From: Prevotella melaninogenica
GTDB taxonomy: Bacteria > Bacteroidota > Bacteroidia > Bacteroidales > Bacteroidaceae
Assembly: GCF_013267595.1 (NCBI RefSeq)
Contig: NZ_CP054011.1
Coordinates: forward strand, 696,147 to 760,146
DNA: 64,000 nucleotides
Direction: 5' to 3'
In this document: positions 1-7,771 of the stretch, in pieces
How the letters are laid out: each line of letters begins with the position of its first letter
Numbering within the stretch: position 1 is the stretch's first letter
The notes under the pieces: model-generated
What the model was told of the DNA's origin: nothing
Database searches by the model: none
What the model saw: only the letters and a program-made list of their open reading frames with translations
Position numbers and translations under genes: made by a program

Positions 1-2213
1 ACTCCAAAGATACACTGACCCGACTCACTGACTCATGCGAGACCGCTTTTTATGAGGGCGACGGCAACATGCAGTTAATGATTCTGCCAGCCAAGCTTAC
101 TTACGATTTCTCTACACGCTTTGAAGCAGACGGCATACGCTTTGAAGAACCGAACGATAATATGTTTTCGTTCAATTCTCCCCTCGGTGCCTGTCCTACT
201 TGTGAGGGTTTTGGTCGTGTCATCGGAATCGATGAGAAGTTAGTCATCCCTGACTCCTCTCTTTCTGTCTATGATGGTTGCGTACAATGTTGGCATGGTG
301 AGAAGATGGCAACATGGAAAGATGAGTTCTGCAGACGTGCAGCAAAAGACAACTTCCCTATCTTTAAACCTTATTTCGAACTAACTAAAGCAGAGAAGGA
401 AAGTCTTTGGGAGGGTCTACCAAGCGAAAGAAAGAAAGATATTCACGACCGTATCTGTATTGACACCTTCTTCCAAATGGTGAAAGAGAACCAATACAAG
501 ATTCAATACCGTGTCATGCTCAGCCGCTATCGTGGTAAGACTGTTTGTCCAGACTGCCATGGCACGAAGCTAAAGAAGGAAGCTACATGGGTGAAGATTG
601 GAGGTATGGCTATCACCGAGCTCGTTGATATGCCAATCATCAACCTTAAACAATGGTTTGACAATCTAAAATTAACAGAGCATGAAAAGGAAGTCAGTAA
701 GCGACTGATGACCGAGATAACAAGTCGTTTGCAGTTCCTTTTAGACGTAGGATTGGGCTACCTCACCCTTAACCGCCAATCTAACTCATTGAGTGGTGGT
801 GAGAGTCAACGCATCAATCTCACAACTTCCCTTGGTTCTTCCCTCGTTGGCTCACTCTATATACTTGACGAACCTTCCATTGGTTTGCATAGTCGTGACA
901 CCGACCGTCTCATTCATGTACTGAAGGAACTTCAAGCATTAGGTAACACCGTGGTTGTCGTGGAACATGATGAGGAAATTATGCGTGCTGCTGATTACTT
1001 GATTGACGTTGGACCAGACGCAGGTAGACTTGGTGGAGAGATTGTATTCGAAGGTAAAGTATCTGATATCAAGCGAATAGAGGGAGATATTAAAGAAAAA
1101 AAGAATGCTCAATCACAGCAATTATTAGAGCAGTACCCTCGTTCATATACCATTAAATACCTCACAGGAACGGAAGTTATCGAAACACCTACAAGTCGTC
1201 GACCATGGAATATGGCGATAGAATTGAAGGGAGCACGCATGAATAATCTTAAGGGTGTTGACGTAAAGTTCCCTCTGAATGTCTTTACTGTAGTGACAGG
1301 AGTCAGTGGTAGCGGAAAGTCTTCCCTTGTGAAAGGTATACTCTACCCTGCCCTCAAACGCCATTTGGATGAGGTTGCCGACACACCAGGTGAATATTCT
1401 TCTCTTGGAGGTGACTGGAAGCAGATTAAACACGTTGAGTTTGTAGATCAGAACCCTATCGGTAAGAGTACACGCTCTAACCCTGCCACTTACGTAAAGG
1501 CATACGATGAAATAAGAAAGCTATTTGCAGACCAGCAGTTATCAAAGCAGATGGGCTTTACACCACAGTATTTCTCATTCAACACTGAGGGGGGACGCTG
1601 CGAAGAATGTAAGGGTGCAGGTGTCATTACAGTGGAGATGCAGTTTATGGCAGACCTTGTCTTAGAGTGCGAGGAGTGTCACGGACAACGCTTTAAGCGT
1701 GAGATTCTTGACGTACAGTTCCAAGGTAAGAATATCAACGACGTCTTGAACATGACTGTGTCTGAGGCTATCCAATTCTTCAGTGAGCACAAACGCAAAG
1801 CGATTGTCAACCGATTGAAGCCTTTAGAGGATGTTGGATTAGGCTACATCAAACTCGGACAAAGTTCTTCTACCCTCTCTGGTGGTGAGAACCAGCGTGT
1901 GAAACTTGCCTACTTCATTGGACAAGAACAGCAAGAGCCAACACTCTTCATCTTTGATGAGCCAACAACAGGTCTACACTTCCATGATATCGATCGTCTA
2001 CTGCATGCTTTCAATGCGCTCATCGAACGTGGACATACGATATTAGTCATCGAACATAACCTTGATGTCATCAAGTGTGCTGACCATGTCATCGACCTTG
2101 GTCCTGATGGAGGTGATAAGGGTGGAAACCTCGTAATAGCTGCTACACCAGAAGAGGTGGCTCGCTGCAAGGAGAGTTTGACAGGTAAATATTTAGCTGA
2201 AAAGCTAAAGTAG
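1..2213 (+). CDS. UvrA-like excinuclease ABC subunit A paralogue, 5' truncated by window edge
   Basis: ABC-type DNA-damage recognition ATPase of the UvrA family. The frame is open from base 3, so the first ATG (69) is internal; 736 residues are visible of the usual 930-950. The missing part is the N-terminal Walker A and most of the UvrB-binding region. Visible are the first ABC signature (LSGGESQR) with [10 protein letters not shown], the second Walker A (GVSGSGKSS), the zinc module CEEC...CEEC between the halves, and the second signature LSGGENQR with [10 protein letters not shown]. Only one CxxC (CPTC) of the N-terminal zinc module is seen. It is not the main uvrA, which lies at 7772-10600; Bacteroidetes often carry two. 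It may act in nucleotide excision repair or as a specialised damage or drug-resistance paralogue. Confidence 0.93.
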   Translation, partial: SKDTLTRLTDSCETAFYEGDGNMQLMILPAKLTYDFSTRFEADGIRFEEPNDNMFSFNSPLGACPTCEGFGRVIGIDEKLVIPDSSLSVYDGCVQCWHGEKMATWKDEFCRRAAKDNFPIFKPYFELTKAEKESLWEGLPSERKKDIHDRICIDTFFQMVKENQYKIQYRVMLSRYRGKTVCPDCHGTKLKKEATWVKIGGMAITELVDMPIINLKQWFDNLKLTEHEKEVSKRLMTEITSRLQFLLDVGLGYLTLNRQSNSLSGGESQRINLTTSLGSSLVGSLYILDEPSIGLHSRDTDRLIHVLKELQALGNTVVVVEHDEEIMRAADYLIDVGPDAGRLGGEIVFEGKVSDIKRIEGDIKEKKNAQSQQLLEQYPRSYTIKYLTGTEVIETPTSRRPWNMAIELKGARMNNLKGVDVKFPLNVFTVVTGVSGSGKSSLVKGILYPALKRHLDEVADTPGEYSSLGGDWKQIKHVEFVDQNPIGKSTRSNPATYVKAYDEIRKLFADQQLSKQMGFTPQYFSFNTEGGRCEECKGAGVITVEMQFMADLVLECEECHGQRFKREILDVQFQGKNINDVLNMTVSEAIQFFSEHKRKAIVNRLKPLEDVGLGYIKLGQSSSTLSGGENQRVKLAYFIGQEQQEPTLFIFDEPTTGLHFHDIDRLLHAFNALIERGHTILVIEHNLDVIKCADHVIDLGPDGGDKGGNLVIAATPEEVARCKESLTGKYLAEKLK

Positions 2214-2343
2214 ATGAACTTCTATAACTTAGCGTAGCAAGCCCCTAATCAAATAAGCACTATGTGTTTAGGACTGTGTAGCCCTTTTTTGATAATAAAT
2301 TACACACCTTCTAATAGATGGATTACAAGGCATTTAGTGCTTA

Positions 2344-2398
2344 GCACCATTAGTGCGAACGCTCCGCACAACATGTGCGGGGCGTTCGCACATTATGT
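2344..2398. repeat. 22-base-period palindromic array, RCAC family, copy A
   Basis: Three 13-base units start at 2344, 2366 and 2388, exactly 22 apart: GCACCATTAGTGC, GCACAACATGTGC and a partial GCACATTATGT. Two 9-base linkers (GAACGCTCC, GGGGCGTTC) separate them. The linkers are near-perfect reverse complements, so bases 2353-2391 form one 18-bp stem with a 3-base loop and a single G-T pair. There is no T-run after it, so it is not a typical intrinsic terminator. Confidence 0.85.
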
Positions 2399-2528
2399 TT
2401 TAGGCAACAATACGTTGATAAAAGGATAAAAAGAAGAAAGGATTATCACCCTTATAATAAGATAGCAAGACGCTAATCGACTCACTCATACGATAGAGAT
2501 ATTGGTCATTCAAATATGATTACATGAT

Positions 2529-2567
2529 AAAAGGCTGAACACTTTATTTGAGTCCAGCCTTTTATTA
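2529..2567 (-). terminator. intrinsic terminator downstream of POT transporter
   Basis: On the minus strand the AAAAGGCTG arm (from 2563) pairs with CAGCCTTTT (to 2529), followed by ATC. It sits about 35 bases past the stop of the transporter at 2601 and fits the end of the 6322-to-2601 operon. Confidence 0.65.
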
Positions 2568-2600
2568 TATCATAAAATCTGATTCCGTGAATGGCTACTT

Positions 2601-4130
2601 TTATGCAACCTTCTCCAAACGCTTCATCATCAAGAACATGAAGCCAGCAGAGAGAAGACAAAGTACAATAAAGACAGACCATACAATTGTCAGAGGTATG
2701 TCATTCCATAAGAAACCACCGACACTAACAAGCAGGTTACCGATAGCTGTAGCAACAAACCATCCACCCATCATTGTACCCTTATACTTTGGAGGAGCAA
2801 CCTTACTAACGAAGCTGATACCCATAGGACTAAGCAACAACTCACCAAAAGTAAGAATGAGATAGGTACCAATCAACCAGTTACCAGAAGCAAAAGGAAC
2901 AGTCTCGCCTGCAGCCTTTGCTGCAGTCTGCTCGTTAGGAGTAAGCAAACCACGTGATGCCAAAACCATAAGCAAGTAAGCACTACCTGCGATAATCATA
3001 CCGTAAGCAATCTTACGAGGCGCAGTTGGTTCCTTACCTTTAGCTGCTAAAGCACCAAAGATTGCCATACTGACAGGAGTCAAAGCTACTACATAGAATG
3101 GGTTAAACTGCTGGAAAATAGGAGCACTAACATCAACAGGACCACCAATATTATGATACTTATAAACCAATACTCCTACGGCTGCAAGGAATACAACAGT
3201 AGAAATCAGCTTAGCCTTAGAAGTTTTACTCTGGAAGAATGACATTAGACTGTAAATCATGAAGATAATCATCACAAGGTTGATTACATCAAATGCCATT
3301 GTTTGCACACCCTCTGACTTTGGACTAACAAACTCATCGGCGAAGAAAGTCAGTGTAAGACCATTCTGGTGGAACGACATCCAGAAGAAGATAACGACAG
3401 CAAAAACAAGACAAAGAGCAACAATACGCTCCTTAGTTTGCTGTGGAGTAAGTTCTTCCTCAGTACCAGCCGTGTCAGTTTTCTTGCTCTTACCTGCGCC
3501 AGCCTCAACATGTCTGAATGTGCTGCGGAAAGCATAATAAATCATCATAGAAACGATCAAAGAAACACAAGCAACTGCAAAAGAGAAGTGGTAAGCATCA
3601 TTACCAGAATAGCCAAGCGAATGCTCAGCCCATTCCTTAATTCTCACAGCTGCTGTAGGAGCAAAGAGTGCACCAATGTTGATTGCCATGTAGAAGATAG
3701 AGAAACCTGAATCGCGCTTTGCTGACAGTTCTGGTGCATCATAAAGATTACCCACCATCACCTGTAGGTTACCCTTGAACAAGCCTGTTCCAAGACTAAC
3801 AAGTAGCAAAGCACCAAACATTGCTGCATAGCCCATTACTCCTCCACCCAATGGGATAGACAAGAATAGATAGCCCGCAAACATGACGATAATACCAATA
3901 GTCACCATCTTTCCATAGCCAAACTTATCGGCCATGATACCACCGACCAATGGCAAGAAATAAACTAAGGCAAGGAAAACACCATAAATCACGCCAGCTG
4001 TATTACCAGATAACCCGAAATTGGCTCTTAAAAATAAAGAGAAAACAGCTATCATGGTATAATAGCCGAAACGCTCACCAGTATTGGCTAATGCCAATGC
4101 GTACAGTGCTTTAGGTTGGTTCTCAAACAT
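2601..4130 (-). CDS. POT/PTR family peptide transporter (MFS)
   Basis: Integral inner-membrane transporter of the proton-coupled oligopeptide family, 509 residues with about 12-14 hydrophobic segments. Family signatures are NTGERFGYY near residue 16 and FYMAINIGAL in the fifth helix region (FYxxINxGSL motif). The first acidic residue of the ExxERFxYY motif is Asn here, while the E-R pair is kept; that position takes part in proton coupling in studied POTs, so coupling may differ. The gene starts 24 bases after the stop of the beta-barrel gene at 4155 and ends before a terminator, so it is probably last in a three-gene operon with the LysM protein and the barrel. Di- or tripeptide uptake is the likely role, fitting an amino-acid-fermenting anaerobe. 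Confidence 0.92.
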   Translation of the reverse strand: MFENQPKALYALALANTGERFGYYTMIAVFSLFLRANFGLSGNTAGVIYGVFLALVYFLPLVGGIMADKFGYGKMVTIGIIVMFAGYLFLSIPLGGGVMGYAAMFGALLLVSLGTGLFKGNLQVMVGNLYDAPELSAKRDSGFSIFYMAINIGALFAPTAAVRIKEWAEHSLGYSGNDAYHFSFAVACVSLIVSMMIYYAFRSTFRHVEAGAGKSKKTDTAGTEEELTPQQTKERIVALCLVFAVVIFFWMSFHQNGLTLTFFADEFVSPKSEGVQTMAFDVINLVMIIFMIYSLMSFFQSKTSKAKLISTVVFLAAVGVLVYKYHNIGGPVDVSAPIFQQFNPFYVVALTPVSMAIFGALAAKGKEPTAPRKIAYGMIIAGSAYLLMVLASRGLLTPNEQTAAKAAGETVPFASGNWLIGTYLILTFGELLLSPMGISFVSKVAPPKYKGTMMGGWFVATAIGNLLVSVGGFLWNDIPLTIVWSVFIVLCLLSAGFMFLMMKRLEKVA

Positions 4131-4154
4131 AATGATAAAATTATAGGTTAATTA

Positions 4155-4904
4155 TTACTTTGTTTTTACAATGTCAAAAAGGTATGTAGCCTTAACTACG
4201 ATATTACCATAGTTAGACTTGCCAAAATAGTCTTTCTTTGAACTTCCATAAATATTGCCCAATCCATAGTAGTAACGGGCTTCAAGTAGGAAATGACCTA
4301 CATGTCGGTTGCTATACTCTAAACCTAAGCCAGCTGCAATACCGTAGTCTAACTTCTTTTCTACTGGCATTGACTCCTGTGCTGTTACCGCATTGCTTCG
4401 CCCTGTACCATCATTGGCAAGGTTAGGAGTATCATAATTCTTAGAAGTTGACTCTCCCAAATAGAGTCCTAACTGTGGTCCTGCTTGGAAGAAGAAGTTA
4501 AAACCATTCTGTTCACGCCCCCATGCAAGGTGTGCGAAGACCGGAATCTGAATATAGTTAACAGTGCGTGAATACGCTTCAGCATCCCCATTAGAGTTGA
4601 TAACAGGCTGATCAGTACCCGTCAGTATCTTCTCTTTCCATCCGATTGAGGCATAGTTCACCTCACCATAGATAGAACAAATAGTATTAAAGTACTTCTC
4701 GCACACATAACGCACACTCAATCCTCCAGTTACTCCACCATGCATAGATTGTCTTACACTCGGAGTGAAGCCCACATTAGAGAGTACGTAACCACCATTT
4801 ACACCAATAGCAAAGTCGTTACGATGGTCTCCTATCTGCGCTGCAGCAGTCAACGGCAGCGCAAGTAGGACAACAACTAATAATCTTGAGATTCTATTCT
4901 TCAT
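4155..4904 (-). CDS. PorT-like outer membrane beta-barrel protein
   Basis: Secreted 249-residue protein. Residues 1-22 form a signal peptide (hydrophobic VVVLLALPLTAAA, then AQ). The rest alternates polar and hydrophobic residues with many Gly, Tyr and Phe, for example GITGGLSVRY-like strands and a C-terminal strand ending ATYLFDIVKTK, as in small Bacteroidetes outer membrane barrels (PorT/OmpA-like, Pfam OMP_b-brl_2 type). It lies 26 bases downstream of the LysM/periplasmic-binding gene and 24 bases upstream of the POT transporter, so co-transcription is likely. Whether it is a porin or a structural protein cannot be told from sequence. Confidence 0.8.
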   Translation of the reverse strand: MKNRISRLLVVVLLALPLTAAAQIGDHRNDFAIGVNGGYVLSNVGFTPSVRQSMHGGVTGGLSVRYVCEKYFNTICSIYGEVNYASIGWKEKILTGTDQPVINSNGDAEAYSRTVNYIQIPVFAHLAWGREQNGFNFFFQAGPQLGLYLGESTSKNYDTPNLANDGTGRSNAVTAQESMPVEKKLDYGIAAGLGLEYSNRHVGHFLLEARYYYGLGNIYGSSKKDYFGKSNYGNIVVKATYLFDIVKTK

Positions 4905-4930
4905 TTTTGAATAAGGTTCTCTACAACTGT

Positions 4931-6322
4931 TTAATAGACAAGATTCTCCATTGTCTGGTCTGTCTTGAAGTGAACCAGCTGGAAGTTATCATTGATATAT
5001 CCGCCCTGTCCTACACGAACAAAGTCATAACGTGTCTGCAATGGACGATACTTAACCTCAGCAGCAGTACCCTTAAAGTTCTTTCCATTAGCCTTTAAGC
5101 CACGTACAAAGAACTGTGCTTGATCATAGCCAGTAATTGCCATACGTGGAATATACTGTCTTGACATAGGCTCACCATACTGCTCTGTGTACTTTGCTTC
5201 GAGCTCCTTTGTCTTATCCGCTGCCTTATTATAATAATAGGTAGATGGTATATAAGTGTTATACTTGAAGTATTGGTCAAGATAATAATCCTGATAAACA
5301 AACCACTGGTTATAACCATAAAGGCTAATCGCAATACCAGGGCGCGCTTTCTTCAACTGAGCCAGTTTATTAAACACCTCATTTAACTGTGGACTTTTCT
5401 CTGAATTAAGAATCACAACATTTGGACGAGTAGCATCAAAATGCTTTGAAAAGTCTGCATTCGATGACTTTAAACTTGTGAGATTATACTTGATTTTCTG
5501 TAAATCAAGCTGCTTTCTCAAGCTTGTTGTGAACTCACCCACCTGACTTGTCTCGTCCTTACAATTAATAAAGATTGGATGATGTGACTTCTGGAAACGC
5601 TCTAAGAAAGCTGCTATCGCCTTGTTTGTCAACGAAGCCTCTGTCTGATATACTTGGAAAATATTAGAATTTGTTTCAACATCATTGCCTGTTATAGAAA
5701 AAGGAATAACAAGTTTAATATCGTACGCACGGCAGAAGTCCGCCAATGGTTTTACCTGTTCTGAATAAAGAGGGCCAAAAATAACATCTAACTTTGAAGC
5801 ATTTGGCTCAAGCAAGGTATTACGAATATCAGCACCCTTAGGTACATTCCAAGCGTGAACCTCTGTTGTAATTCCCTCACTCTTCAATTGATTAAGAGCC
5901 AACAAGATACCACGATAGTATTCAACCATACGTTTTCCATCTCCATCTTGATTGTGCAAAGGAAGCATAACACCAACTCGGATAGCATTAACAGCCTTTA
6001 CTGGAGCCTGAGCAACAGTAGACTTTGCAGCAGCTTTCTTGTCCGTCTTACCTTTCACAGAACCATCTGGAAGGAAATCGCCCTCCTTTGAATATGGGAC
6101 AAAGATTAAATCACCTTTCTTCAGTTCATAACCAGCCTGCTTCATTGCAGGATTAGCATCAAGAAGTTGTGGAATAGTAACACCATATTCTTTAGCAATA
6201 CCAAAGATAGTTTCCTTACGTTTCACCTTATGTTGATCACGCCATTGAACACTTTGAGCCAACACGCTATAACTAAAAGTCATAGCCAAAAATAGCATAA
6301 GATATTTTAAATAATTTCTCAT
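4931..6322 (-). CDS. LysM domain plus type 1 periplasmic-binding-fold protein
   Basis: Secreted cell-envelope protein. The start at 6322 (MRNYLKYLML) is chosen because it opens a signal peptide ending SVLAQ; the longer reading from 6436 runs through a promoter. One codon pair upstream, ATG 6328 is equally possible. A LysM domain follows (HKVKRKETIFGIAKEYG, about residues 28-72), giving peptidoglycan binding. After an Ala/Lys linker comes a domain like the substrate-binding proteins of branched-chain amino acid transporters (IRVGVMLPLHN, DVIFGPLYS, ...ITGYDQAQFFVRGLK). No transporter genes are adjacent, so the receptor-like fold probably senses or scaffolds at the wall, comparable in layout to LpoA-type proteins. 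First gene of a three-gene operon. Confidence 0.85.
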   Translation of the reverse strand: MRNYLKYLMLFLAMTFSYSVLAQSVQWRDQHKVKRKETIFGIAKEYGVTIPQLLDANPAMKQAGYELKKGDLIFVPYSKEGDFLPDGSVKGKTDKKAAAKSTVAQAPVKAVNAIRVGVMLPLHNQDGDGKRMVEYYRGILLALNQLKSEGITTEVHAWNVPKGADIRNTLLEPNASKLDVIFGPLYSEQVKPLADFCRAYDIKLVIPFSITGNDVETNSNIFQVYQTEASLTNKAIAAFLERFQKSHHPIFINCKDETSQVGEFTTSLRKQLDLQKIKYNLTSLKSSNADFSKHFDATRPNVVILNSEKSPQLNEVFNKLAQLKKARPGIAISLYGYNQWFVYQDYYLDQYFKYNTYIPSTYYYNKAADKTKELEAKYTEQYGEPMSRQYIPRMAITGYDQAQFFVRGLKANGKNFKGTAAEVKYRPLQTRYDFVRVGQGGYINDNFQLVHFKTDQTMENLVY

Positions 6323-6362
6323 AAACATACTTTTGTTTTCAATCAGTAACAAATTACAACTG

Positions 6363-6392
6363 CAAATATACAAAAGAAATCTGTAATCAAAA
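6363..6392 (-). promoter_or_regulatory. Bacteroidetes-type promoter for LysM operon
   Basis: On the minus strand TTTTG (6392-6388) is followed after 17 bases by TATATTTG (6370-6363), matching TAnnTTTG. It lies about 40 bases upstream of the ATG at 6322. The spacer is slightly shorter than the usual 19-20. Confidence 0.6.
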
Positions 6393-6834
6393 GATGTAGA
6401 ATGATAAAAAACACAAAAACGCTTACACCATTTCATTTATTATTACCAAATAAAGCATTCTTGTCTGAGTTTCCAATAATCTCTTAGCAGATATTATTTT
6501 ACGACATCAATCACCCTTTCCTACCATTTTCTTTCATGATACTGATGCTCAACACCAGTGGTGCGAAGCATCAACACCAATGGTGCTAAGGCTAAGCACC
6601 AATGGTGCGGACTATTAAACACCTTACAAAATATTGTTAGAACTAAGCCACTTCGTTGTTAGAAAAAGAGTTAGAACACCCCACCCGAACATGACAGAAT
6701 TGATATAAGCCTTCCTTTCTCAAAGAGAATACAATATTGTCAGTTCTTAAGAAGTGCCATAGCAAGAGAATATGCTATTTGAGTTTAGCAGATAGAAATA
6801 CATATTATTATCCTATTCAGGCAGATAGATTTAC
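6393..6834. other. gene-free spacer between divergent units
   Basis: No coding ORF was seen. The stretch contains the 22-base-period array at 6552-6608. The downstream flank of that array (GGACTATTAAACACCTTACAA) resembles the flank of the array at 12093, which suggests the two copies share origin beyond the palindromes. Confidence 0.7.
6552..6608. repeat. 22-base-period palindromic array, RCAC family, copy B
   Basis: Units begin at 6552, 6574 and 6596: ACACCAGTGGTGC, ACACCAATGGTGC and GCACCAATGGTGC. The linkers are GAAGCATCA and TAAGGCTAA. The 9 bases before the first unit (TGATGCTCA) pair with the first linker, extending the first palindrome into a longer imperfect hairpin. Confidence 0.85.
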
Positions 6835-6865
6835 TTGTTTGTATGGGAAAAATTGTGTAAATTTG
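6835..6865 (+). promoter_or_regulatory. Bacteroidetes-type promoter for the T9SS cargo gene
   Basis: TTG at 6835-6837, a 20-base spacer and TAAATTTG at 6858-6865. The next in-frame ATG is 6910, about 45 bases on. This also argues against starting the gene at the upstream ATG 6835, which lies inside the promoter. Confidence 0.7.
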
Positions 6866-6909
6866 CACGATTATACATTTTTCAAGGTAACATCAAACGA
6901 ACTATTGGA

Positions 6910-7593
6910 ATGAAACAATATAAATTTAGACTATTGGGGATGATGGTGTCTATGCTTTTCTCTTCTATAGCATGGGCACAAGATTGCCAACCCTCAGGTA
7001 AATATACCGATGCAAATGGTGAAACCAATACAATTGCCGCAGGTGACACTTATGTTGGTTCAGCTCCTTTGACGATTGAGTTCTCAGCCAATCCACCTAC
7101 AACAAAGGACGCAGCAACCCATTACGAATGGCATTTCTTCAATCAACAGAATCCTCGCTCGGCTTTTCTTATCCGTTATGATGAGAATACCGAATACACC
7201 TTTACAGAGGCAGGAACAACGAGAGTAGTGCTTTATGAAATCCTGAATGGTGACACCACACGCTACAACGCTATTAGTTTCTCCATCAGTGAGAGTAGCC
7301 TACAGATGCCTAATGCTTTCTCACCCAATGGAGATGGTATCAATGATATCTATCGTGCAAAGCCTGGATATAAGAGTATTGTAGAGTTTAAAGCTATCAT
7401 CTTTAACCGTTGGGGACAAAAGATATACGAATGGAACGACCCTGCTGGTGGCTGGGATGGTAAGTATAAAGGCAAAGATGTTGCCCAAGGGACTTACTTT
7501 GTCAATGTAACCGCCAAAGGAGCTGACGGCAAAGAGTTCCACATTCGACGAGATGTTAACCTCCTCAGAGGTTACACACAGTCGACGAGGTGA
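6910..7593 (+). CDS. secreted protein with T9SS type B (CHU_C) C-terminal sorting domain
   Basis: Exported protein of 227 residues. The start at 6910 gives a signal peptide (MKQYKFRLLGMM...SSIAWAQ). The middle (about 40-120) looks like a PKD/Ig-type fold, with YEWHFFNQ and TTRVVLYEI. From about residue 130 the C-terminus carries the gliding-motility-associated domain: MPNAFSPNGDGINDIY, then FNRWGQKIYEW and GWDGKYKGKDVAQGTYF. This domain directs cargo through the type IX secretion system in Bacteroidetes, so the cell should encode T9SS elsewhere. The gene has its own promoter, and a low-complexity spacer separates it from uvrA. Function beyond surface or secreted location is unknown. Confidence 0.88.
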   Translation: MKQYKFRLLGMMVSMLFSSIAWAQDCQPSGKYTDANGETNTIAAGDTYVGSAPLTIEFSANPPTTKDAATHYEWHFFNQQNPRSAFLIRYDENTEYTFTEAGTTRVVLYEILNGDTTRYNAISFSISESSLQMPNAFSPNGDGINDIYRAKPGYKSIVEFKAIIFNRWGQKIYEWNDPAGGWDGKYKGKDVAQGTYFVNVTAKGADGKEFHIRRDVNLLRGYTQSTR

Positions 7594-7770
7594 TGTTGGA
7601 TGGGTGATAGGTGGTGAGTGATGGGTGGTGATGAATAGTATTTTTCATCGGTGGTTATCATTAAAGAAATCATCAACATGGTGCTAATCCTCAACACCCA
7701 TCAACACCCAACAATTCATCAACACCCAACATTCAACACCCATCACCCAACATTTAACACCCAACAACCC
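7594..7770. repeat. low-complexity inverted repeat spacer before uvrA
   Basis: The left part (7594-7633) is rich in GATGGGTGGTG-type words. The right part (7689-7770) repeats TCAACACCCA and AACACCCAAC many times, roughly the reverse complement of the left. The arms could fold back on each other around a loop near 7640-7680. Spacing of the words is irregular, unlike the 22-base arrays. Confidence 0.7.
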
Positions 7771-7771
7771 C

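Larger units (their letters stand above)
2214..2600. other. gene-free spacer between convergent genes
   Basis: This spacer lies between the 3' ends of the UvrA paralogue (plus) and the POT transporter (minus). It holds a 22-base-period palindromic array (2344-2398) and a terminator hairpin for the POT operon (2529-2567). No ORF with coding character was seen in the remainder. Confidence 0.8.

Noticed and set aside
4931..6436. Long start of the LysM protein at 6436
   Set aside because: The extra 38 residues span the TTTTG/TATATTTG promoter, and the signal peptide begins only at 6322-6328.
6552..6608. CRISPR array
   Set aside because: The repeated unit is a 13-base palindrome with 9-base linkers and only three or four units. 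CRISPR repeats and spacers are each over 20 bases, and no cas gene is near.
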